Assembly (NCBI GenBank): GCA_005772955.1
Contig: SXID01000145.1
Span: 1 to 36,951 of the forward strand
Direction of reading: 5' to 3'
Length of the DNA stretch: 36,951 bases
Origin: Planctomycetia bacterium
GTDB taxonomy: Bacteria > Planctomycetota > Planctomycetia > Gemmatales > Gemmataceae
Part shown: positions 15,479 through 26,145 of the stretch, piece after piece
How positions within the stretch are numbered: the stretch's first letter is position 1
Layout: every line of letters begins with the position of its first letter
Notes under the pieces: generated by a model
What the model was told of the DNA's origin: nothing
What the model saw: the letters and a program-made list of their open reading frames with translations, nothing else
Databases searched by the model: none
Program-made: the position numbers and the translations under genes

Positions 15479-16408
15479 ATGCTCGGTGACAAGTTCCGTT
15501 TCCGGTTCGTCAAGTCGGGCACGCTCCGACTCGTGAGCCACCACGACCTGATGCGGTGTTCCGAGCGGATGCTCCGTCGGGCTGCCGTGCCGTTCAAATC
15601 CACCGCCGGATTCCACCCCACCCCGCGCTGGGTATTCGCTCTCTCGCTCTCGCTCGGCGTCGTCGGGTGCGACGAGGTCGTCGAACTCGAACTCACCGAA
15701 CCGCGCGACTCCGACGAACTCCTCGCTTGTCTCAACGCACAGGCGCCGACGGGTCTCAAGTTCACAAGCGTGAAACCGGTCCCGATGAAGGCGACCGCAA
15801 CGCCGCGTCGCGTCGTGTACGAGATGCCGCTACCGGTGGATCGCGTGACCGAAGTTGAAGCCGCCGCGACCGCGCTCATGGCCGAACCGAAGGTGTGGGT
15901 CGAGCGACTGAAGCCCAGCCCGAAGCGACTGAATATCCGGCCGTATTTTCGGTGCGTGAGCGTCGAAAGACAACCTACCCCGCTGGCCCCCCTCCCTGAA
16001 GGGAAGGGGGAGTTCAGCACTGGTGCGCCGCTCGCGATCGACGCGCCGTCCAACTCTTCCTCCCCCTTCCCTTCAGGGAGGGGGGCCAGCGGGGTAGGTC
16101 TGCCTATCCTCCGACTCGACCTGTGGGTCACACAAACCGGCTCGGCGCGCGCCGACGAGCTGCTAAAGCTCCTTTACATCGAAGACCTGATCGACACCGG
16201 CGCGGTTCTGGAACGAACCGTCGTCGAGATTCGCGACGAGTACACCGGAACCGACCCCGGAGATGCTCCTCCGGATGGTCACGCCGACAGCATCCCGCTG
16301 TCCGGTGCGGAAGTGGCTGCGCTCAGCGCGCGGCTGGACGAAGAATCGAACCAACAACCTATCGAGACCGGGTGGGGCGCGTCGCCCAATGGCCCGGTCG
16401 TCGAATAA
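15479..16408 (+). CDS. DUF2344 (radical-SAM-linked) protein with in-frame palindrome
   Basis: The 309-residue product begins MLGDKFRFRFVKSGTLRLVS, then HHDLMRCSERMLRRA and FHPTPRWVFALSLSLG, the hallmark of the DUF2344 family, usually encoded next to or fused to a radical SAM protein and upstream of RNase E/G. That order with RNase E/G is kept here (29-base gap); no radical SAM gene is present in the window. Residues about 166-207 are encoded by a perfect inverted repeat that adds a Pro/Gly/Ser-rich segment (APLPEGKGE to PFPSGRGASGVG) between IRPYF and the conserved LRLDLWVTQTGSARADELLKLL. The gene remains open. ATG 15479 avoids translating the upstream heptad repeat. Confidence 0.85.
   Translation: MLGDKFRFRFVKSGTLRLVSHHDLMRCSERMLRRAAVPFKSTAGFHPTPRWVFALSLSLGVVGCDEVVELELTEPRDSDELLACLNAQAPTGLKFTSVKPVPMKATATPRRVVYEMPLPVDRVTEVEAAATALMAEPKVWVERLKPSPKRLNIRPYFRCVSVERQPTPLAPLPEGKGEFSTGAPLAIDAPSNSSSPFPSGRGASGVGLPILRLDLWVTQTGSARADELLKLLYIEDLIDTGAVLERTVVEIRDEYTGTDPGDAPPDGHADSIPLSGAEVAALSARLDEESNQQPIETGWGASPNGPVVE
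15973..16099. repeat. Perfect 40-bp inverted repeat inside a coding sequence
   Basis: 15973-16012 and 16060-16099 are exact reverse complements with a 47-base centre. It is wholly inside the DUF2344 gene and contains no stop in the gene's frame. It resembles palindromic elements inserted in frame into bacterial genes, as known for Rickettsia palindromic elements; the sequence is unrelated as far as I can judge. Confidence 0.9.
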
Positions 16409-16437
16409 CGAACACCACACGAGACATGAGAGCCGCG

Positions 16438-19344
<2,907 letters not shown>

Positions 19345-19354
19345 TGTGCGGGTA

Positions 19355-19416
19355 TGACGAGCCGGAAGCGTGAGCGACGGACCAGCGAATCCGTCGCTCA
19401 CGCTTCCGGCTCGTCA
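19355..19416. repeat. Perfect 27-bp palindrome between rng and selD
   Basis: Arms 19355-19381 and 19390-19416 are exact reverse complements with an eight-base loop. It follows the RNase E/G stop by 10 bases and ends 27 bases before selD. It can act as a terminator or mRNA-end-stabilising hairpin, but there is no T tract. It belongs with the other GC-rich palindromes in this window. Confidence 0.85.
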
Positions 19417-19443
19417 AGAGAGCTACCTCTTCGAGCCTTTCCC

Positions 19444-20490
19444 GTGAACACCTCCGAACCACTGCGCCTGACGAAGCTCGCGAAGCGCGCCGGGTGTGCC
19501 GCCAAACACCCGCCCGGCTTTCTCCTTCCGCTGTTGGGACTGCTTCCAACTATCACCGACCCGAACGTGCTCATCGGCAGTTCCACCGCTGACGACGCGG
19601 CCGTGTACCGGATGTCGGACGACCTCGCGTTGGTGTACACCACCGATTTCTTCACGCCGATTGTGGACGTCCCGCGCGACTTCGGGCGCGTTGCTGCCGC
19701 GAACGCGCTCTCTGATGTGTACGCGATGGGCGGCAAACCGCTCATGGCGCTGAGCATCGTCGGTTTCCCCGATACGCTCCCGGCTACCGTGCTGGGCGAA
19801 ATCCTCGCGGGCGCGTCGGAGATTGCAAGCGAAGCTGGCATCGCCATCGTCGGCGGTCACACCATCAAGAGCGAAGAGCCGATCTTCGGACTCGCGGTCG
19901 TGGGCACCGTTCACCCGGAACACGTGTTGAGTAACGCGGGCGCGAAGCCGGGCGACGTGCTGATCCTCACGAAACCGCTGGGCCTCGGCATCATCTCGAC
20001 CGCCGCAAAGAACGATCAAGACACAACATCTGCGATCAGCGAAGCGATTCGCGTGATGACAACGCTGAACCGCGCCGCGGCCGAAGTGCTCACGCGGTAC
20101 GAAGTCCATGCGCTGACGGACGTGACCGGTTTTGGGCTGCTCGGTCACCTACGGAACATCACCGCCGCGAGCGGCGTGACCGCGGATGTGTACTTCGCGG
20201 CCGTACCGATTCTCGCTGCCGCGATTGAGTATGTGAAAGCGGGAATAGCGCCGGGCGGCACGCGTGCGAACCGGAAGTTCTTGACCGACTGGGTCGAGTT
20301 CGCGCCCGACTCTCCCGAATGGGAGCAACTGCTGCTGTGCGACGCGCAGACCTCTGGCGGGCTGCTTGCCGCGGTTCCGGATGCCATTGCCGACGAGGTT
20401 GTCAAGGCGCTGGCAGAGGCCGGCACGCTCGCAAGCGAGATCGTTGGGAAGATCACCGGCGTCGGGACTGGGAAGATTCGCGTGGTGTAG
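19444..20490 (+). CDS. selD: Selenide, water dikinase
   Basis: The 348-residue enzyme makes selenophosphate from selenide and ATP. The N-terminal RLTKLAKRAGCAAKHPPG carries catalytic Cys18 (equivalent to E. coli Cys17) and Lys21; the second Cys of the E. coli GCGCK motif is Ala here. TADDAAVYRMSDDLALVYTTDFFTP, ANALSDVYAMGGKP, AIVGGHTIKSEEPIFGLAVVG, HALTDVTGFGLLGHL and CDAQTSGGLLAA are the AIRS-fold nucleotide and substrate motifs. The nucleophile is an ordinary Cys (TGT), not selenocysteine. GTG 19444 is chosen because the longer frame from 19354 translates the palindrome. No selA, selB, ybbB/selU or tRNA-Sec is visible in the window. Confidence 0.93.
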   Translation: MNTSEPLRLTKLAKRAGCAAKHPPGFLLPLLGLLPTITDPNVLIGSSTADDAAVYRMSDDLALVYTTDFFTPIVDVPRDFGRVAAANALSDVYAMGGKPLMALSIVGFPDTLPATVLGEILAGASEIASEAGIAIVGGHTIKSEEPIFGLAVVGTVHPEHVLSNAGAKPGDVLILTKPLGLGIISTAAKNDQDTTSAISEAIRVMTTLNRAAAEVLTRYEVHALTDVTGFGLLGHLRNITAASGVTADVYFAAVPILAAAIEYVKAGIAPGGTRANRKFLTDWVEFAPDSPEWEQLLLCDAQTSGGLLAAVPDAIADEVVKALAEAGTLASEIVGKITGVGTGKIRVV

Positions 20491-20499
20491 CACGTGAAT

Positions 20500-21088
20500 C
20501 TAATTCAGCAACGACTTGAACTTCGCGAGGTGTGCCGCGAGTTCGTCCGGCGACATCTTGTCCAAATCCTTGTCCGTCGTGGTAGGAGCGCGGACGTGTG
20601 CCTGCTCCTTCCACGGCAGTCCGTTCACAATCACTCTTGCAGGAGTGCCACGTTCGCGGTTCGGTGGTCTCGTAACGGCTGCCCGCCGTCAGCACGGTTT
20701 CCGTCACGATTATCAGCTCTCGCGACTCCAAATCGGGCGTGAACCCGACCCACATCCGGTAGGAACCTTCCACAAGTGTGAACACGCCGGGCCACGGTTA
20801 TGGGTGTGGATACGCTTCGTGTTTTGCGCAGGGGTCGAACTTGTGCAGGCTGACGCGAAGCTCGTCATCCAGGTAGCGGCACACCGGATACGTGGCCGGC
20901 TTCCGTCGGTTCACGAAGAGCTAGTCCCACAATGCTGGGTCGTCGAGTATCGCGGGCGGCGACGTGAGAACGTCGTCGAGAACGGAGAGCATCGGGGCGT
21001 CTCCTTGAGGGATGTTCAGGGAGATACCGGGAACGACGAACCGGCTGACCGTGGGACTCGCGTTTTCTTGATTGGGCAGTATCCTCAA
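20500..21088 (-). pseudogene. Decayed gene: two in-frame stops and one frameshift
   Basis: Conceptual translation of the reverse strand gives a protein-like sequence running across defects: RILPNQENASPTVSRFVVPG...ILDDPALWD, a TAG at 20921-20923, then LFVNRRKPATYPVCRYLDD and CAKHEAYPHP, a TAA near 20795, then PWPGVFTLVEGSYRMWVGF and SRELIIVTETVLTAGSRYE. About base 20640-20680 the frame changes, and RVIVNGLPWKEQAHVRAP, DKMSPDELAAHLAKFKSLLN and a TAG at 20500-20502 follow. The parent would be about 190 residues. The stop inside HP-stop-PWP may have destroyed a His-x-His-type motif; a cupin-like fold is only a guess. It ends 10 bases from the selD stop. Confidence 0.6.
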
Positions 21089-21122
21089 GACGTCATGCTT
21101 GAGGACACCCAGAGGATGAGCA

Positions 21123-21530
21123 ATGAAGGAACCCACCGCCGGGGATCGCAACCGAGTGGTCGTGTTGTTCGCACTCGTCGGTGCCGCGCTCGGCGTGGTG
21201 CTCGCAATGCTCGTTCTTACGACTGGCAGTGACGGGTACGGGCGGACCGACATCACCGAAAGCACAGCCCTCACCGCAATCACGATGGGGATAGGGTTTG
21301 GGGTGGGGCACGCGCTGTCCGGCCGGTCGGAGTCGGTCAGTCCGGAAATTACGATCGGGGTGCTGTCGCTCACCAGTTTAGTCGGTGCGGCGATGGGCTG
21401 GCTGGTTGGTTCGGTGCTTGAACATCCCCCCATCTCGCCCGGCCGTGCAATGGCGATCGGCACGCTGGCGGGTCTGTTGGTCGGCGCGCTGGTTCTGGTT
21501 CCTCGTTGGTTGTGGCGAACGCGATCGTGA
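21123..21530 (+). CDS. Small integral membrane protein
   Basis: The 135-residue product has GAGG seven bases before ATG 21123. Four hydrophobic segments are visible: residues 12-33, about 48-64 (weaker), about 75-100 (LTSLVGAAMGWLVGSVL) and 110-130. They are rich in Gly/Ala small-residue patterns, with a basic C-terminus (PRWLWRTRS). No family is recognised and no catalytic motif is seen. It is divergent from the upstream pseudogene and convergent with surE, with a 10-base gap. Confidence 0.7.
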   Translation: MKEPTAGDRNRVVVLFALVGAALGVVLAMLVLTTGSDGYGRTDITESTALTAITMGIGFGVGHALSGRSESVSPEITIGVLSLTSLVGAAMGWLVGSVLEHPPISPGRAMAIGTLAGLLVGALVLVPRWLWRTRS

Positions 21531-21540
21531 GCGCCCGAAC

Positions 21541-22311
21541 TCACTCCGTTTTCCATTCCCACTTCTTGATTTCTTCCATTCGAGCGTGGTTCGTCAAATC
21601 GAACTGCAGCGGCGTGACGGTGATGTAGCTCTCGATGAGTGCTGTCACGTCAGTGTCGGGGTGGGGGTCCGGGCAAGTGAAGTCGGGACTGGTCCAGAAG
21701 TACGTGCGTCCGCGCGGATTCACGCGCCGGTCGAATTTCTCCGTGTATGGCGACACGTTTTGCGGCAGTACCTTCACCCCGCGAATCGGACCGAGTTCTA
21801 GCACCGGGATGTTCACGTTGAATAGGCTCCCCGGGGGCGGGTTGTGCGCGAGTATTTGCTCGATCACCTGCCGCCCGTACTTGGCGCCCGTGTGGAAGTC
21901 GAAAATCTTCTTGTCGTATTCGAGCGACACAGCGATCGCGGTGTGTCGATAGAACGCGCCCTCGATTGCAGCCGCGACCGTGCCTGAGTACAGCACGTTG
22001 ATCCCGGCGTTGCTTCCCGCGTTCATGCCGCTGATGATCACGTCCGGCGGTTCTTCCAGCAGTTCCAGCAGCGCGAGTTTCACGCAGTCGGCCGGACGCC
22101 CTTCGACTGCCCAGCCAATGAACGTGGTCGCGTCGTCTTCGTATACCTCGTTCACGAGGAGCGGCGTGAGAAGTGTGACCGAATGACCCGCGGCGCTCTG
22201 CTCGGTCGCGGGCGCGACGACGGTGACCGTTCCCAACTTGAGCAACTCGGCGCGCAACGCGCGCAACCCAGGTGCGTAGATGCCGTCGTCGTTGGTGAGC
22301 AGAATTCGCAT
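21541..22311 (-). CDS. surE: 5'/3'-nucleotidase SurE
   Basis: The 256-residue product begins MRILLTNDDGIYAPGLRAL, the metal-binding Asp-Asp block of SurE. It continues with VVAPATEQSAAGHSVT, WAVEGRPADCVKLAL, the SGMNAGSNAGINVLYSGTVAAA block and FNVNIP. SurE dephosphorylates nucleoside monophosphates and polyphosphates and is linked to stationary-phase survival. The frame is open 14 codons further, but ATG 22311 has a strong GGAGGTG just upstream on the reverse strand. It is a single-gene unit here, without the usual pcm or nlpD neighbours. Confidence 0.96.
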   Translation of the reverse strand: MRILLTNDDGIYAPGLRALRAELLKLGTVTVVAPATEQSAAGHSVTLLTPLLVNEVYEDDATTFIGWAVEGRPADCVKLALLELLEEPPDVIISGMNAGSNAGINVLYSGTVAAAIEGAFYRHTAIAVSLEYDKKIFDFHTGAKYGRQVIEQILAHNPPPGSLFNVNIPVLELGPIRGVKVLPQNVSPYTEKFDRRVNPRGRTYFWTSPDFTCPDPHPDTDVTALIESYITVTPLQFDLTNHARMEEIKKWEWKTE

Positions 22312-22443
22312 CGTGCCACCTCCTTGAGTGCTGTGATTCATCGGGAACAGCAATACTACGGCCCAGAGCTATCTGGGAGTGCCGGATGTAGTGGAATTGC
22401 TGGTCTCGCGGATAAGATCAAGGCGGCGGTAAGTGTCGAATAG

Positions 22444-22472
22444 TTGACACTGGTTCACGATGTGCATATCTC
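22444..22472 (+). promoter_or_regulatory. Possible promoter of the polytopic membrane protein gene
   Basis: A consensus TTGACA at 22444-22449 and TATCTC at 22467-22472 are spaced by 17 bases. The -35 box overlaps a short inverted repeat (AGTGTC at 22432-22437, GACACT at 22446-22451), which could be an operator. Confidence 0.4.
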
Positions 22473-22538
22473 TAAACTGTTCGGCGCGCTGCCCGCACCG
22501 CGACTCGCAAACAATTCTTGCACCGTCGGGGCACTGCC

Positions 22539-23906
22539 GTGGAATCGTCTGTGTTTCTCTCTTTCAATCTGCCGAATGCGGCGACTTGGTTCTATTTCTC
22601 GTTGTTCCTCACCATTGCGGTGTTCTTCCAGTTCGCGCGCCCGCACTCGATCCGCAACCTCGACCTGTTGATGCTGTTCTTGCTGGTGCCAGGGTTCCTG
22701 ATCTTGCAGGAAGCCGCAGCACTGTTTGACGCAGGTCGGCGTGTCAGCGGGTCGGAGGGTGCGGAACTTGACGCACGCGGACGGCGCGAACGTAGGCTTG
22801 GCTACGTGTGGTTGCTCGTTGGTTCGTTGTATTGGTTCGTGCGCGCGATTCTCGACCTGGCGCTCGTGCGCCGGCCACCTCTTCAGGCGAACCTGAACAC
22901 TTCCGGCCTCGCGTGGCTCGGGGCAGCGTTGTTCGTTGCGCTCACCGCAGTGGCCTTGCGTCCAACTCCTGACCAGGCGAATCAGGTACAAGTGGGGCAG
23001 CGGTCCGCGACCATCGATCAGGTTCAGGACACCGCGACCGCCATGATGCAACAGGCGCAGAGTACCAATGGTCGGCAGGCATCACCTGCCGACGTGCGGT
23101 TCTGGGCCGAGCGAGGTCTGGCGATGGTGTGCCACGCGGTCGTCATTGTCGGGTTGCTCATGATCGGCTGGCGGCATTTCGGCGACATCACCACAGGTGT
23201 GGCCGCCTCAGCGCTGTACACGTTAGTGCCGTACACCGCGTACAACATTGGGCAGGTCCACCATGTTTGGCCCACCGCGTTCGTGGTCTGGGCGATCTTC
23301 TGTTACCGGCGGCCGACGCTCGCGGGGTGGCTGCTTGGCCTTGCGGCTGGCAGCGCGGTGTTCCCGGCGCTGCTGTTCCCACTGTGGTTCGGGTTCTTCA
23401 GTCAGCGCGGGGCGGCGCGGTTTGGTTTAATGTTCGTCTTGGCGAGCACTATGAGCGTTGGGGTGACTGCACTCGTACTGTGGATCGACGGCCCGACTGG
23501 TCAGAGTCTGGTAGCGGCGCTTCACCTCCCCGGCTGGAAGCCGTGGGCCGCACCAACCACGGAGAGCATCTGGAGTGGCACGCACTGGGCGTACCGGCTT
23601 CCGCTGTTCGTGCTGTTCGTTGGGTTCCTCGGAAGCGTGAGCATCTGGCCGGGGCGCAAGAACCTATCGCACCTGATCGCGCAATCCGCCGCGGTGTTGA
23701 TTGGCATTCAGTTCTGGCACGCGGATCGGGGCGGGCTATACGTGCTGTGGTACTTGCCGCTTCTGCTGCTTATGGTGTTCAGACCGAATTTAACGACTGC
23801 GGAACCGCCGCCGCTGGTGCCCGGGAGCGTGCTAACGCGACTGGCTGGCGCGGCCTGGCGGCGCATGCGGCCAGGTCTGCCGAATGAGAAGCCGCTCGCG
23901 GTCTGA
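22539..23906 (+). CDS. Polytopic membrane protein of unknown function
   Basis: The 455-residue product has about nine or ten transmembrane segments, starting with FYFSLFLTIAVFFQFARP and ending with LYVLWYLPLLLLMVF. A soluble loop near residues 150-185 (DQANQVQVGQRSATIDQVQDT and on) is Gln-rich. A conserved-looking stretch near 230-255 (YTLVPYTAYNIGQVHHVWPTAF) recalls the polyprenyl-sugar-dependent (GT-C type) glycosyltransferases, but I see no clear acidic catalytic loop and do not assign that activity. GTG 22539 and TTG 22518 are both possible starts; neither has a clear Shine-Dalgarno sequence. Confidence 0.75.
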   Translation: MESSVFLSFNLPNAATWFYFSLFLTIAVFFQFARPHSIRNLDLLMLFLLVPGFLILQEAAALFDAGRRVSGSEGAELDARGRRERRLGYVWLLVGSLYWFVRAILDLALVRRPPLQANLNTSGLAWLGAALFVALTAVALRPTPDQANQVQVGQRSATIDQVQDTATAMMQQAQSTNGRQASPADVRFWAERGLAMVCHAVVIVGLLMIGWRHFGDITTGVAASALYTLVPYTAYNIGQVHHVWPTAFVVWAIFCYRRPTLAGWLLGLAAGSAVFPALLFPLWFGFFSQRGAARFGLMFVLASTMSVGVTALVLWIDGPTGQSLVAALHLPGWKPWAAPTTESIWSGTHWAYRLPLFVLFVGFLGSVSIWPGRKNLSHLIAQSAAVLIGIQFWHADRGGLYVLWYLPLLLLMVFRPNLTTAEPPPLVPGSVLTRLAGAAWRRMRPGLPNEKPLAV

Positions 23907-23969
23907 TCCGCCTTTCGCGAGTTCTCCCCGCGTGGTAGTCTTCCCACTCATTCGCTTGGGAGGTTACCG

Positions 23970-24551
23970 ATGCCTGCACGTTGGCAGTTTGTCCTTGCGT
24001 CCGCGGCGCTCGCGCTGGTGGTCGCGGCGCCACTCGTTTACTCGGCCCACGCTAACACTCACCAGCGAAACTTCCGCACGGTTGAGGACGGTGTGCTGTA
24101 CCGCAGTGGGCAACTCACGCCGACCGGGATGGAACGCGCCCTGCGCGATTACAACATCAAGACAGTGGTCACGCTCCGCGCCGCTCGTCAACCGGGGGCG
24201 AAGTCGCCCGACGAATGGGAAGAGGTGCTGTGTGCCGCGCGAAACGTGAACCATCGGCGCATCGTGCCGCGGGTCTGGGGCGCGGACGAAACCGGCGAAA
24301 TCCCGGCGGAACAGGCGGTTCAGGAGTTCCTCGCGGTGGTGGACAAGAAGGAGAACCATCCGGTTCTGGTCCATTGCTACGCGGGCATCCACCGCACCGG
24401 GACGATGTGCGCGATCTTCCGCATGGAGTACCACGGGTGGACCTCGCAACGTGCGATAGCGGAGATGCAGTACTATGGCTTCGCGCCCGAGGACATGCAC
24501 CAGCACATCGCGGGGTATTTGCGGGAGTACAAGCCGCGGGGGAAGAAGTAG
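23970..24551 (+). CDS. Membrane-anchored dual-specificity phosphatase-like protein
   Basis: The 193-residue product has an N-terminal anchor or uncleaved signal (residues 5-27). It then has NFRTVEDGVLYRSGQLTP and IKTVVTLRAARQ, as in the DSP/Siw14-like tyrosine phosphatase families. The P-loop reads HCYAGIHRTGT, a C-x5-R signature with Cys136 and Arg142. A likely general acid Asp lies in the WGADETGEIP loop. The substrate could be phosphotyrosine, phosphoinositide or inositol pyrophosphate. GGGAGG six bases before ATG 23970 supports the start. It is 63 bases downstream of the membrane protein gene and may be co-transcribed with it. Confidence 0.88.
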   Translation: MPARWQFVLASAALALVVAAPLVYSAHANTHQRNFRTVEDGVLYRSGQLTPTGMERALRDYNIKTVVTLRAARQPGAKSPDEWEEVLCAARNVNHRRIVPRVWGADETGEIPAEQAVQEFLAVVDKKENHPVLVHCYAGIHRTGTMCAIFRMEYHGWTSQRAIAEMQYYGFAPEDMHQHIAGYLREYKPRGKK

Positions 24552-24553
24552 AT

Positions 24554-24571
24554 GCCGCTAGCGGCTTAGCG
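24554..24571. repeat. Single arm of the 9368-9425 palindrome family
   Basis: GCCGCTAGCGGCTTAGCG matches the left arm of the 9368-9425 palindrome with one mismatch in 18 bases. There is no second arm nearby, so it is a half-element. It lies three bases after the phosphatase stop. Confidence 0.5.
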
Positions 24572-24577
24572 TGCGCC

Positions 24578-24605
24578 GCGTCAACGAACCTTCGTTTGCT
24601 ACAAT
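24578..24605 (+). promoter_or_regulatory. Possible promoter of tRNA-Leu
   Basis: TACAAT at 24600-24605 is a good -10 box 14 bases before the tRNA, implying an almost leaderless transcript. The -35 (GCGTCA, 24578-24583, spacing 16) is weak. Confidence 0.4.
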
Positions 24606-24619
24606 GTGTCCGTGGGCGC

Positions 24620-24703
24620 GGCTCGGTGATGGAATTGGCAGACATGCAGGTCTTAGAAGCCTGTGCCCGGAAGGGCGTGCGGGTTCAAGTCCCGCCCGAG
24701 CCA
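24620..24703 (+). tRNA. tRNA-Leu (anticodon TAG)
   Basis: This is an 84-base class II tRNA. The acceptor GGCTCGG at 24620-24626 pairs with CCGAGCC at 24696-24702; the discriminator is A24703. The anticodon stem CAGGT/GCCTG flanks loop CTTAGAA with anticodon TAG. The extended variable arm is GC-rich. The T arm is GCGGG-TTCAAGT-CCCGC. CCA is not encoded. The helicase gene on the opposite strand stops 10 bases away. Confidence 0.95.
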
Positions 24704-24713
24704 CTCGACTCTT

Positions 24714-25964
24714 CTACCTTCGGTTCCCTGGTCTACCTATCGGCGGACCGCCCTGTGCCCTCTGCTGCCCTTGCTGCTTGTTGCTCGGCTTCGCTTGCCC
24801 GCGACCCTGTTGCTGGTTCGGTGTCGGGGGCGGCGCGGCGAGCGTGTAGTCGAAGTCCGGGAGCGTAATCCGCGGCAGACGCTGACCCACCTGCCGCTCG
24901 ATCCGCGCCAGCGATTCCTCTTCATCACGCGACACCAGGATGAACGCGTCGCCGGTCGCACCGGCACGACCGGTGCGCCCGATCCGGTGAACGTAGTCCT
25001 CCGGCACGTCTGGCACGTCGGTACTGATCACGTGCGTGATGTGGTTCACGTCCAGCCCGCGGGCCGCAATGTTCGTCGCGACCATCACCTGATAGTTGCC
25101 CCGCCGGAAGCCTTCCATCGCGGTGGCGCGTTGCGACGGGGTGCGGTTGCTGTGCAACTCCGCGACCTTGAACCCGTCGGCGGCGACGACGCGGGCAAGC
25201 TTTTTTGCCTGGTGTTTGGTGCGCGTGAACACCAGCACCGACGGCATCTCCGTTTCGCGCAGCAGGTGCCGTAAGAGTGCGGTCTTGAGGTGTGTGGGCA
25301 CGGGGTACGCGGCCTGCGTGATGCCCACCGCGGCAGAACTGCGCCGACCGATCTGCACCGACGCAGGGTCACGCAGAACCTCGCTGGCGAGTTTCGCGAT
25401 CACCGGCGGCATGGTCGCGGAGAAGAGCATGGTGTGCTTGCGCGCGGGCATGCGTGCGATGATACGCTTCACGTCTGGCAGAAAGCCCATGTCGAACAGA
25501 CTGTCGGCCTCGTCGAGGACGAGCGTGGTCGCGCGCTCGAACTTCGTGGCGCCGCGTTGGAGGAAGTCGAGGAGCCGGCCGGGGGTCGCGACGATGATGT
25601 CCACGCCCGCGCGCAGCGCCTTCTCTTGCGGTCCCATGGGCCGCCCGCCCACCACCAGCGCACTCTGGATCTGAGTGTGCTTCGCCAAACCGCGGCAGAC
25701 TTCGCTAATTTGCTCGGCGAGTTCGCGCGTTGGTGAGAGGATTAACGCACGCGTGCCGCCTCGCGGCTGTCCGATGAACCGGTGCAAAATGGGCAGGAGG
25801 AACGCTGCCGTTTTCCCGGTGCCGGTTTGCGCGGTGGCTACCACGTCACGCCCGGTCAGAGCGAATGGGATCGCGCTGGCCTGTACTGGGGTGGGTTCCT
25901 TGTAGCCTAGTTCCGTGGTGGCGCGGACAAGAGAGGGATGAAGACCTAGAGCTTTGAACGGCAT
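24714..25964 (-). CDS. DEAD-box ATP-dependent RNA helicase, RhlE-like
   Basis: The 416-residue product has a complete helicase core: Q-motif region FKALGLHPSLVRA...GYKEPTPVQ, motif I AQTGTGKT (45-52), PTREL, GG, TPGR, motif II DEAD (151-154), SATMP, VLVFTRTK, ATNIAARGLDV and HRIGRTGRAG. The tail of about 55 residues is Gln/Gly/Pro-rich and disordered, as in RhlE and cold-shock type helicases that act in ribosome assembly or mRNA turnover. ATG 25964 (MPFKALGLHP) is the family-typical start; the frame extends 41 codons upstream without support. It is convergent with tRNA-Leu. Confidence 0.95.
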   Translation of the reverse strand: MPFKALGLHPSLVRATTELGYKEPTPVQASAIPFALTGRDVVATAQTGTGKTAAFLLPILHRFIGQPRGGTRALILSPTRELAEQISEVCRGLAKHTQIQSALVVGGRPMGPQEKALRAGVDIIVATPGRLLDFLQRGATKFERATTLVLDEADSLFDMGFLPDVKRIIARMPARKHTMLFSATMPPVIAKLASEVLRDPASVQIGRRSSAAVGITQAAYPVPTHLKTALLRHLLRETEMPSVLVFTRTKHQAKKLARVVAADGFKVAELHSNRTPSQRATAMEGFRRGNYQVMVATNIAARGLDVNHITHVISTDVPDVPEDYVHRIGRTGRAGATGDAFILVSRDEEESLARIERQVGQRLPRITLPDFDYTLAAPPPTPNQQQGRGQAKPSNKQQGQQRAQGGPPIGRPGNRR

Positions 25965-26086
25965 CACGACTCCGAAAACACTCAATTGGTTTGAACAGAT
26001 AGTGTACGGTTCCGAGTGGGGCGGAGCGCGACGACTTACGAAATCGTCACTCATTCCGAATCGCGTTGAAGAGCAACCATGTGTCA

Positions 26087-26105
26087 CTCTCCCGCAAGGG
26101 GAGAG
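26087..26105. repeat. Short GC-rich hairpin, REP-like
   Basis: CTCTCCC at 26087-26093 pairs with GGGAGAG at 26099-26105. The CTCTCCCGCAAGGGGAGAGG motif is of a type frequent between bacterial genes. It lies between the 3' end of the small membrane protein gene and the helicase start, both reverse. Confidence 0.45.
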
Positions 26106-26145
26106 GGCGAAAACCAGCAGGGTTACTCATTCACACCATTCGGTA

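Noticed and set aside
20516-21232. A 238-codon forward frame between selD and the small membrane protein gene
   Set aside because: It has no protein-like pattern, and the opposite strand holds a coherent pseudogene.
24620-24703. Long tRNA considered as tRNA-Sec because selD is present
   Set aside because: The anticodon is TAG and the acceptor stem is seven base pairs, so it is tRNA-Leu.
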